Shown piece after piece: positions 57,601 through 64,000 of a DNA stretch of 64,000 nucleotides. The notes below the pieces were generated by a model. The model did no database searches, had not been told where the DNA came from, and saw nothing but the letters and a program-made list of their open reading frames with translations. Both the position numbers and the translations under genes were made by a program. Numbering within the stretch: position 1 is the first letter of the stretch; each line of letters begins with the position of its first letter. Origin of the DNA: Pseudomonas anatoliensis (GTDB taxonomy: Bacteria > Pseudomonadota > Gammaproteobacteria > Pseudomonadales > Pseudomonadaceae); the NCBI RefSeq assembly GCF_017976235.1, contig NZ_JACVHC010000007.1, positions 62,001 to 126,000 on the forward strand. Reading direction: 5' to 3'.

Positions 57601-60600
57601 ACATGGTGCCGGCGCAGATCGTCCTGCTGGAGCAACTGCCGCTGACGGCCAACGGCAAACTCGACAAACGTGCCTTACCGGTGCCGGGGGTGGTCATTCA
57701 GCATTTCGTCGCGCCGATGGGTGAGATCGAAGAGAAGCTGGCGGCGATCTGGGCTGATGTGCTGAAGCTTGAGCGCGTCGGCAGCACCGATAACTTTTTC
57801 GAGCTGGGCGGTGATTCCATCCTCAGTCTGCAAATCATTGCTCGGGCCAAGCGCCAGGGCATCAAGTTGAGCCCCAAGCAGCTGTTCGAAAAACAGACGG
57901 TCGGCCAATTGGCCGCCGTCGCAAAACTGATCGAAGCCAAACCAGCGGTTGCCAGCGCGCAGCCGGCGCGTGGGCCGCTGCCATTGCTGCCGATTCAGGC
58001 GCGGTTCTTCGAGACCGAGATTGCCCGGCGTCAGCACTGGAACCAGTCAGTGATGTTGCAGCCGACTACCACTCTTGACGCCAATCACCTGCGCACCGCG
58101 CTGACGGCGCTGGTTGAACAGCATGACGCGCTGGCGCTGAATTTCCAGGCGTCGAGCGATACGTGGCAGGTATTGCCGCAGACCCAGCGTGACCCGGAGT
58201 TGTTGTGGGTGCGCGAACTGGACAGTCTGGCGTCGTTGCCGGCCCTTGCCGATGAGGCCCAGCGGAGTCTGGATCTGCAACAGGGGCGTTTGCTGCGCGC
58301 CGTGCTGGTGAACCTGTCGGACGCCGAGCAACGTTTGTTGCTGGTCATCCATCACCTTGTGGTGGATGGCGTGTCGTGGCGCATTCTGCTGGAAGATCTG
58401 CAGCACGCTTATACCGCGCTCGCCACCGGTACCGCGATGGTCTTGCCGGGCAAAAGCACTTCGCTGCACAGCTGGGCTGAACACCTGCAGCGTTATGCGC
58501 AGAGCGAGGCGCTGGTTGCTGAGAGCGAATACTGGCGCATAACCCTGGAGGCGGGTGACGCGCAACTGCCACAGGATTTCCCGCAAGAGCGTCAGACCCG
58601 TGGACAAGCGGCTCGGGCCAGTTCGCGCCTGAGCCAGGCGCTGACTCACAAGCTGCTCAAAGTCGCCCCTGCTGCCTATCGCACACAAATCAACGACCTG
58701 CTGCTGACCGCGCTGGCGCGGGTGTTGTGCGACTGGAGTGAACAGCCTTCGGTATTGGTGCAACTTGAAGGGCACGGTCGCGAAGACTTGTTCGATGAAG
58801 TCGATCTGAGTCGCACGGTCGGTTGGTTCAGCAGCCTGTTCCCGGTACGTTTGACCCCCCAAGCGCAGCCGGGCGCATCTCTTTGCGCGATCAAGGAGCA
58901 ATTGCGTGCGGTGCCGGGCAAAGGCATCGGTTACGGCGTGCTGCGCTATTTGACCCGATCCGCCGAGTTGCAGGGGCTGGCTCAGCCACTGGTGACGTTC
59001 AATTATCTGGGCCAGTTCGATGGTGCGTTCAATGCCGACGCAGGCGCCTTGTTTATTCCGGCAGGTGAAAGCACCGGGGCCAATCAGGACGCTGCGGCAC
59101 CATTGGGTAACTGGCTGAGCGTCGATGGTCAGGTGTACGGCGGTGAACTGGAACTGACCTGGACTTTTGGCACGGGCATGTACCGCGCCGAAACCATCGA
59201 AGCCCTGGCCGTAGCCTATCGTCGTGAGCTGGAGCGTTTGATCGAGCATTGCTGCGACAGTGGTGAGGCCGGTGTAACACCGTCGGACTTCACTCTGGCG
59301 AGCCTGACCCAGGCACAGCTGTCGGCACTGCCGATCCCGGCCCGCGACATCGTCGACCTCTACCCGTTGTCGCCGATGCAGCAGGGCATTCTGTTCCACA
59401 GCGTCAACGATCCGGACAGCCCGGCCTACACCAACCAACTGCGTGTCGATGTACAGAATCTGGACACCGAGCGTTTCCGTCAGGCCTGGCAGCAAACCGT
59501 CGACGCCCACGAAATCCTGCGCACGGCTTTCGTCTGGCCGCAAGATGCCGCCGCTGCGGTGCAAGTGGTTCGCCAGAGTGCGCAGATGCCATGGCGCTTG
59601 CAGGACTGGCGTGGTCGCGATGACCTCGGTACGGCGCTGGAGCAACTGGCTGGCGACGACCTCGCCAGCGGTTTCGACCTGACCGCCGCGCCGCTGTTGC
59701 GGGTGACGCTGGTGCGCACGGACGACTCGACGCATCACTTGATCTACACCTGCCACCACATCCTCATGGACGGTTGGAGTACCTCGCAGTTGTTCGGTGA
59801 AGTGCTGCAGCGTTATGCCGGCATGACCCCGGCGGTCGGGCAGGGACGCTATCGCGATTACATCGAATGGCTCAGCCAGCGCGATCAGCAGGCCAGCCGC
59901 GAATTCTGGACGGCGGCCCTGGCTGACCTTGAAGAGCCGACGCGTCTGGCCAATGCCGTGTCTGGCGGGCAGCGCAGTGCCAGTGGTTACGCCGATCACG
60001 AGCATGTGTTCAGTGAGCAACTGACGGCTGATCTGAACCGTTTCGCCCGCGAGCAGAAAGTCACCCTCAACACTCTGGTGCAAGCCGCGTGGCTGGTGCT
60101 GTTGCAGCGCTATACCGGTCAGGACAACGTCGCGTTCGGCGCGACCGTGGCCGGGCGTCCGACCGACTTGCCGGGCGTCGAGCAGCAGATCGGTCTGTTC
60201 ATCAATACCTTGCCGGTGGTGGCAGCGCCGTCCGCCGACATCGTCGTCAGCCAGTGGCTGCAACAGGTGCAGAGCCTTAATCTGGCGCTGCGCGAGCACG
60301 AACACACGCCGCTCTACGATATCCAGCGTTGGGCGGGAGCGGGTAATGGGGCGTTGTTCGACAGCATTCTGGTGTTCGAGAACTACCCGATGGCCGAAGC
60401 CCTGCAACAAGGTCCGGCCAACGGCCTGACGTTCTCGGCGATTCGCCGTCAGGAGCAGACCAACTACCCGTTGACGCTGGTAGCGGTCACCGGTCGCGAG
60501 CTGAGTCTGGGGGTCAGTTATGATCAGGCCAGTTTCGCTGCGACGACAGTCGTTGCATTGAGTGCACAGCTTGAGAGTCTGTTGGCGCAGTTCCTGGCTG

Positions 60601-62516
60601 ATGCCACGCAACCGTTGGGAACCCTGGAATTGCTCGCAGAGCCCGAGCGTCAATATGCGATCGATTGGGGGCGGGCCGATGTCAAGGCGCTGGATTCACG
60701 CAGCGTGCTGGAACACATCGCCGCGCAAGTGCAGCGGCAACCGCAGGCGGACGCCATTGTGTTCGCCGAGCAACGGATCGATTACCAAGGCCTCGATGTC
60801 CGGGCCAATCGTTTGGCGCACAAGCTGCAAACGCTGGGGGTCGGGCCAGAGGTGCGCGTGGGGGTGTGCATGCGTCGCACACCGGACATGCTCGTGGCCT
60901 TGTTGGCAATTCTCAAGGCCGGTGGCGCTTATGTGCCGCTAGACCCGGATTATCCACAGGAACGTTTGCTGCACATGCTCGATGACAGCCGCGCCGCGGT
61001 GCTGCTCACCGAGCCGGCGGCGCAGACGATGTTGCCCGCAGCGCTGAGCGCACAGGTGCTGCTGGTGGAAGAGGGCGCGCTGAGCGAATTCCCGTCGACG
61101 GCTCCGCTGGCGAAAGTGTCGGCGCAGAATCTGGCGTACGTCATCTACACCTCCGGTTCCACCGGCAAACCGAAAGGCGTGGCCATCACCCATGGCAACC
61201 TCTCGGCGCTGATTCAGTGGTCGGCCGGGGTCTATTGCGAGGAGCAGCTGCGCGGCGTGCTGGCCTCGACGTCGATCTGCTTTGACCTGTCGGTCTGGGA
61301 GATCTTCGTCACCCTCGCTTGCGGTGGTTGCCTGGTGCTGGCGGACAACGCGCTGGCGCTGGCCGATTTGCCGGCCCGCGAACAGGTCACGTTGATCAAC
61401 ACAGTGCCTTCGGCAATTGCCGCATTGCAACGCGCCGGGCAGATTCCAGATTCGGTCACCACGATCAATCTGGCTGGCGAACCGCTCAAGCAAAATCTGG
61501 TGGACAGTTTGTACGCAAGCACATCGGTCAAGCAGGTCTACGACCTCTACGGGCCGTCAGAGGACACCACTTACTCGACCTTCACCCTGCGTACCGCGCA
61601 AGGGCAGGCCAACATCGGCCGGCCGCTGGAAAACACCGTGGCTTATCTGCTCGACAGCCAGTTGCAGGTGCTGCCGAACGGCGTGGCCGCCGAGCTGTAT
61701 CTGGGCGGTGCCGGGGTGACCCGTGGTTATCTGATGCGCGCGGCACTGACCGCCGAACGCTTTGTGCCGAACCCGTACGCCAGCAACGGCGAACGGCTGT
61801 ACCGCACCGGCGACCTGGTGCGCCAGGGCAGTGATGACAACATCGAGTACATCGGCCGGGCCGACCATCAGGTGAAGATTCGCGGCTTCCGTATCGAACT
61901 CAGCGAAATCGAAGCGCGGCTGTTGGAGCAGGACGAAATCCGCGAAGCGGTGGTGCTCGCTCAGGACGGTGCCGCCGGCAAACACCTGCATGCCTACGTC
62001 GTGGCGGCGCAGGCGGTGACGGATCAGCACGCATTGACGGAACGCTTGCGCAACGCGCTGGCCAGCCGCTTGCCGGCGCACATGGTGCCGGGACACTTGC
62101 ACCTGATCGAAGCCATCCCGCTGACCCCGAACGGCAAGCTGGATCGCAAGGCCTTGATGGCGTTGGGCGACAGCCCGACACAGCAGCACTATCAGGCGCC
62201 GCAGACCGATTTGCAGTGGGAGGTGGCGACGGTCTGGCAAGAGGTGCTGGAGGTCGAACAGGTGGGCCTGGCCGACAACTTCTTCCAGCTCGGCGGGCAC
62301 TCGTTGCTGGCCACGCTGGTGGTGACCCGGATCAAGGAGCGTCTGGGCGACAAGGTGCCGCTCAAAGAGCTGTTCGAAACCGACACCCTCAAGGCGTTCT
62401 GCGCGCGGATCGAGGTCTTGCGCGTCGAAATGTCGCCCGTTCAGGATGAATTGGCTAAATCCCTGGAGGCCCTCAAACGTCTATCCCTCGATGATCTGGA
62501 AAAACTGATTTCTTGA
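54690..62516 (+). CDS. nonribosomal peptide synthetase, two modules (C-A-T-E-C-A-T), Asp then Ala/Gly-type
   Basis: A 2608-residue synthetase. Module 1 has an LCL-type condensation domain (HHIVSDGWS, about residue 181), an adenylation domain with pocket D-L-T-K-I-G-H-V-G-K (the Asp code as I recall it), a carrier with FFELGGDSILSLQ (about 1040) and an epimerase (HHLVVDGVSWR, then VTFNYLGQFDG). Module 2 has a DCL-type condensation domain (YPLSPMQQGILFHS and HHILMDGWS), an adenylation domain with pocket D-L-W-N-N-A-L-T-Y-K (like small-residue codes, Ala or Gly) and a carrier with FFQLGGHSLLATL. Start is ATG 54690 with GGAG upstream; the longer frame from 54642 is inside the preceding gene. No thioesterase domain is present, so the chain continues. 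Confidence 0.93.
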   Translation: MSGTMAERIAKRFVGLPLEQRRLFLAKLREDGKDFSLLPLPVSRHEVTPIPLSFAQQRLLFLWQLEPQSAAYNMAAGLRLNGRLDEAALQRSFDFLVARHEVLRTVFQTDGDQPHQVILDQQPIALERIDLTTLPASEREPALAQQVQTVTARPFDLRHGPLLRASLFALADEEFVLVVSMHHIVSDGWSMDVMVKEFVQCYQAFSLEREPQLPALALQYADYAIWQRRWLEAGEGERQLDYWRQQLGEEHPLLEVAPDFARPLTQSFEGQTLSFDFGADLSRQLNAFARSQGISLFMLVLAGFSLFVSRHAGQRDIRVGVPNANRGRAEVEGLIGFFVNTQVLRCEVDERGSFTDLLARVREASFGAQAHQELPFEQLVDEFVAERTLGHNPLFQVKFNQNVGMQKQRAMALPGLSVAEYPLDKDGTHFDLALDITDDGTLIHGQMTYASDLYRAQTVAGFVPALLGLFSELLKAPQAPLHSVALISPAALPAVAEPALSVLQHWDREVARQPEGAAARDLNQVLSYRTLDQAANRLAHHLRAQGVRDGQPVAVLMERSLDWLTCVLAIFKAGAVYMPLDVKAPDARLQQMLGAANARVLLCAEGDARVCGLAVDGCQGIAFTPQQWQSMAGACPAVTLCAQSPAYVIHTSGSTGQPKGVLVSHGALASYVRGVLERLAPAPDASMALVSTIAADLGFTVLFGALCSGRLLHVLPEELGFDPDRFAEYMATHQVGMLKIVPGHLSALLQASRAADVLPEHALIVGGEACAPALVERVRQLKPGCRVINHYGPSETTVGVLAHEVGDLTLTRGVPVGSALAGAHVYVLDDVLNNVADQVAGELYIGGDSVALGYLNQPGLTAERFLPDPFGAPGARVYRSGDRVRRNRQQSMEFIGRADDQVKVRGYRVEPAEVARVLLGLDGVSEAAVLALPLDDDPARLQLVAWCVPAASLTLQAQALREQLQACLPDYMVPAQIVLLEQLPLTANGKLDKRALPVPGVVIQHFVAPMGEIEEKLAAIWADVLKLERVGSTDNFFELGGDSILSLQIIARAKRQGIKLSPKQLFEKQTVGQLAAVAKLIEAKPAVASAQPARGPLPLLPIQARFFETEIARRQHWNQSVMLQPTTTLDANHLRTALTALVEQHDALALNFQASSDTWQVLPQTQRDPELLWVRELDSLASLPALADEAQRSLDLQQGRLLRAVLVNLSDAEQRLLLVIHHLVVDGVSWRILLEDLQHAYTALATGTAMVLPGKSTSLHSWAEHLQRYAQSEALVAESEYWRITLEAGDAQLPQDFPQERQTRGQAARASSRLSQALTHKLLKVAPAAYRTQINDLLLTALARVLCDWSEQPSVLVQLEGHGREDLFDEVDLSRTVGWFSSLFPVRLTPQAQPGASLCAIKEQLRAVPGKGIGYGVLRYLTRSAELQGLAQPLVTFNYLGQFDGAFNADAGALFIPAGESTGANQDAAAPLGNWLSVDGQVYGGELELTWTFGTGMYRAETIEALAVAYRRELERLIEHCCDSGEAGVTPSDFTLASLTQAQLSALPIPARDIVDLYPLSPMQQGILFHSVNDPDSPAYTNQLRVDVQNLDTERFRQAWQQTVDAHEILRTAFVWPQDAAAAVQVVRQSAQMPWRLQDWRGRDDLGTALEQLAGDDLASGFDLTAAPLLRVTLVRTDDSTHHLIYTCHHILMDGWSTSQLFGEVLQRYAGMTPAVGQGRYRDYIEWLSQRDQQASREFWTAALADLEEPTRLANAVSGGQRSASGYADHEHVFSEQLTADLNRFAREQKVTLNTLVQAAWLVLLQRYTGQDNVAFGATVAGRPTDLPGVEQQIGLFINTLPVVAAPSADIVVSQWLQQVQSLNLALREHEHTPLYDIQRWAGAGNGALFDSILVFENYPMAEALQQGPANGLTFSAIRRQEQTNYPLTLVAVTGRELSLGVSYDQASFAATTVVALSAQLESLLAQFLADATQPLGTLELLAEPERQYAIDWGRADVKALDSRSVLEHIAAQVQRQPQADAIVFAEQRIDYQGLDVRANRLAHKLQTLGVGPEVRVGVCMRRTPDMLVALLAILKAGGAYVPLDPDYPQERLLHMLDDSRAAVLLTEPAAQTMLPAALSAQVLLVEEGALSEFPSTAPLAKVSAQNLAYVIYTSGSTGKPKGVAITHGNLSALIQWSAGVYCEEQLRGVLASTSICFDLSVWEIFVTLACGGCLVLADNALALADLPAREQVTLINTVPSAIAALQRAGQIPDSVTTINLAGEPLKQNLVDSLYASTSVKQVYDLYGPSEDTTYSTFTLRTAQGQANIGRPLENTVAYLLDSQLQVLPNGVAAELYLGGAGVTRGYLMRAALTAERFVPNPYASNGERLYRTGDLVRQGSDDNIEYIGRADHQVKIRGFRIELSEIEARLLEQDEIREAVVLAQDGAAGKHLHAYVVAAQAVTDQHALTERLRNALASRLPAHMVPGHLHLIEAIPLTPNGKLDRKALMALGDSPTQQHYQAPQTDLQWEVATVWQEVLEVEQVGLADNFFQLGGHSLLATLVVTRIKERLGDKVPLKELFETDTLKAFCARIEVLRVEMSPVQDELAKSLEALKRLSLDDLEKLIS

Positions 62517-62529
62517 GAGGGAAAAACGC

Positions 62530-64000
62530 GTGCAAGAGTTAATCGAGTCGGTAGGACAACTTTCGGCTAAGCAAAGAAAGGCTCTGGCGGTTCTGCTCAA
62601 GCAGAAAGGCGTCAACCTCTTTGACATTGCCCCGGTTTTCAAGCGCACGGCTGAAGAGCCGCTGTTGCTGTCCTACGCTCAGCAGCGCCAGTGGTTTCTC
62701 TGGCAGTGGGCGCCGCACAGCGCGGCCTACAACATTCCGACGGCCCTGCGTTTGCAGGGACCGCTGGATGTGACTGCGCTGGAGCGCAGCGTCCAGGCGC
62801 TGATCGAACGACACGAAACCCTGCGCACGGTGTTCACTCAGGAAACCGGGCAACCCTTGCAAGTGGTCCTGCCCGCAGGACCCTTTGCACTGGAGATCCA
62901 TCAACTGAGCGCTGCGCTGGCGAACGACCCTGAGGCTTCAATTCAGGCGTTCGTGCAGACCCAGAGCCAGAAAACTTTCGACCTGGAGCACGGCCCGCTG
63001 TTGCGCGCCGCCTTGCTGCAAGTCACCCCGCATGATCATGTACTGGTGCTGACCCTGCACCACATCGTGTCCGATGGCTGGTCGCTGCAAGTGATGATCG
63101 AAGAGCTGGTGCAGCTTTACGCTGGCTTCAATCTCGGTCACGACGCCGGTCTGCCGGCATTGCCGATTCAATACGCCGACTACGCCTTGTGGCAGCGGCA
63201 GTGGATGGAGGCCGGTGAGCAGGAACGGCAACTGGCGTACTGGCAGGAGAAGCTGGGCGGCGAGCAACCGGTGCTGGAACTGCCGATGGATCGCCCGCGC
63301 TCCATCGAGCAAAGCTTCGCCGGCGCCAGCCATAACCTGATTCTCGACCCGACGCTGAGCAACGCGCTCAAGGCCTTTGCGCGCAAGGAAAATGTCACGC
63401 TGTTCGTCTTGCTGCTGGCCTCGTTCCAGGCTTTGTTGCACCGTTACAGCGGGCAGCCCGACATTCGTGTCGGTGTGCCGGTGGCCAACCGTGGGCGGGT
63501 CGAAATCGAGCGTCTGATCGGCTTCTTCGTCAACACTCAGGTGCTCAAGGCCGACATCGACGGGCAACTGCCGTTTGTCGAGCTGCTGCGTCAGGTCAAG
63601 CAGACCGCGCAGCAAGCGCAAGCCCATCAGGACTTGCCGTTCGAGCAACTGGTCGAAGCGCTGGAGCCGGGCCGCAGCTTGAGCCACAGTCCTTTGTTCC
63701 AGGTGATGTTCAACCACCAGGCCGAACGCCGCGCGAGCGTCGAGACGCGTCTGAACGGCTTGAGCATCGAGCCACTGGAATGGCAGAGCCAGACCGCGCA
63801 ATTCGACCTGACCCTCAACACCACCGAACAGGCGCATGGCATCGAAGCCGTGCTCAAGTACGCCACCGATCTGTTCGACGCGGCAACCATCGAGCGTCTG
63901 GCGCAACACTGGACCGCACTGTTGCAGGCCATCGTCGCCGAGCCGACGCAGCGCATCGGCCAGTTGCCGATACTCGATGGCAGCCAGCAGCAACAATTGC
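62530..64000 (+). CDS. nonribosomal peptide synthetase, third gene (partial)
   Basis: The frame starts at GTG 62530 (MQELIESVGQLSAKQRKAL), 13 bp after the previous stop codon, with GAGAGGGA upstream, and runs off the window end after 490 codons. It contains a whole condensation domain: QQRQWFLWQWAPHSAAYN near residue 55, HHIVSDGWS near residue 178, and DLPFEQLVEALEP. The domain type accepts an L donor, agreeing with the lack of an epimerase at the end of the previous gene. The adenylation domain is not reached, so its substrate is unknown. Confidence 0.93.
   Translation, partial: MQELIESVGQLSAKQRKALAVLLKQKGVNLFDIAPVFKRTAEEPLLLSYAQQRQWFLWQWAPHSAAYNIPTALRLQGPLDVTALERSVQALIERHETLRTVFTQETGQPLQVVLPAGPFALEIHQLSAALANDPEASIQAFVQTQSQKTFDLEHGPLLRAALLQVTPHDHVLVLTLHHIVSDGWSLQVMIEELVQLYAGFNLGHDAGLPALPIQYADYALWQRQWMEAGEQERQLAYWQEKLGGEQPVLELPMDRPRSIEQSFAGASHNLILDPTLSNALKAFARKENVTLFVLLLASFQALLHRYSGQPDIRVGVPVANRGRVEIERLIGFFVNTQVLKADIDGQLPFVELLRQVKQTAQQAQAHQDLPFEQLVEALEPGRSLSHSPLFQVMFNHQAERRASVETRLNGLSIEPLEWQSQTAQFDLTLNTTEQAHGIEAVLKYATDLFDAATIERLAQHWTALLQAIVAEPTQRIGQLPILDGSQQQQL

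Noticed and set aside
58047..60653. 868-codon open frame on the minus strand
   Set aside because: It is antisense to the epimerase and condensation domains of the second NRPS, which are clearly coding; the antisense product has no family features.

Overview
The window reads as chromosomal DNA of a Pseudomonas, most likely of the P. fluorescens group. The evidence is high-GC coding sequence, a dense set of Pseudomonas-type REP palindromes between genes, two tandem cbb3 oxidase operons next to anr, hemN and aer, and a nonribosomal peptide cluster with two promoters that look dependent on the pyoverdine sigma factor PvdS. Gene order from xdh through smc, zipA, ligA, dnaX, recR, apt, anr, hemN, ccoSIHG, two ccoNOQP sets and aer follows what I remember of P. 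aeruginosa, with a few inserted genes.

Region 1 (1-20600) is housekeeping. It holds xanthine dehydrogenase subunits (xdhB is cut by the window edge) with a divergent GntR-type regulator, then smc, zipA, NAD-dependent ligase ligA, a putative zinc peptidase, the 4.5S signal recognition RNA, a periplasmic binding protein, dnaX, the ybaB-type nucleoid protein, an oxidoreductase lodged between ybaB and recR, recR, an acyl-CoA dehydrogenase and apt. Inside ligA a stretch of roughly 430 bp is clearly AT-richer and has different codon use, which suggests a mosaic gene.

Region 2 (20600-41600) is the microaerobic respiration block. It contains the oxygen sensor anr, a coiled-coil hypothetical gene, hemN, a TauE/SafE-like membrane protein, the cbb3 assembly genes ccoS, ccoI, ccoH and ccoG, two complete ccoNOQP operons and the aerotaxis receptor aer. 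Good ANR-type boxes lie upstream of hemN and of the second cco operon; the latter lies inside the start of a divergent hydrolase gene. A low-GC secreted metallophosphoesterase gene sits between ccoG and ccoP1. Between ccoN2 and aer there is a repeat-rich stretch and a DUF6124-like small gene whose leader can fold into repeated hairpins sharing the same eight-base loop.

Region 3 (41600-49300) is accessory metabolism: a CPBP membrane protease, isonitrile hydratase inhA with a divergent DJ-1/AraC regulator, a small conserved protein, an SDR and GH15 glucosidase pair, and an MFS transporter.

Region 4 (49280-64000) is the start of a probable pyoverdine peptide cluster: a type II thioesterase, a SyrP-like aspartyl hydroxylase, and three NRPS genes (C-A-T; C-A-T-E-C-A-T; a third beginning with C and cut by the window end). 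My hand reading of the adenylation pockets gives Lys, then Asp (epimerised and probably beta-hydroxylated), then a small residue of the Ala/Gly class. The chromophore synthetase PvdL is not in the window.
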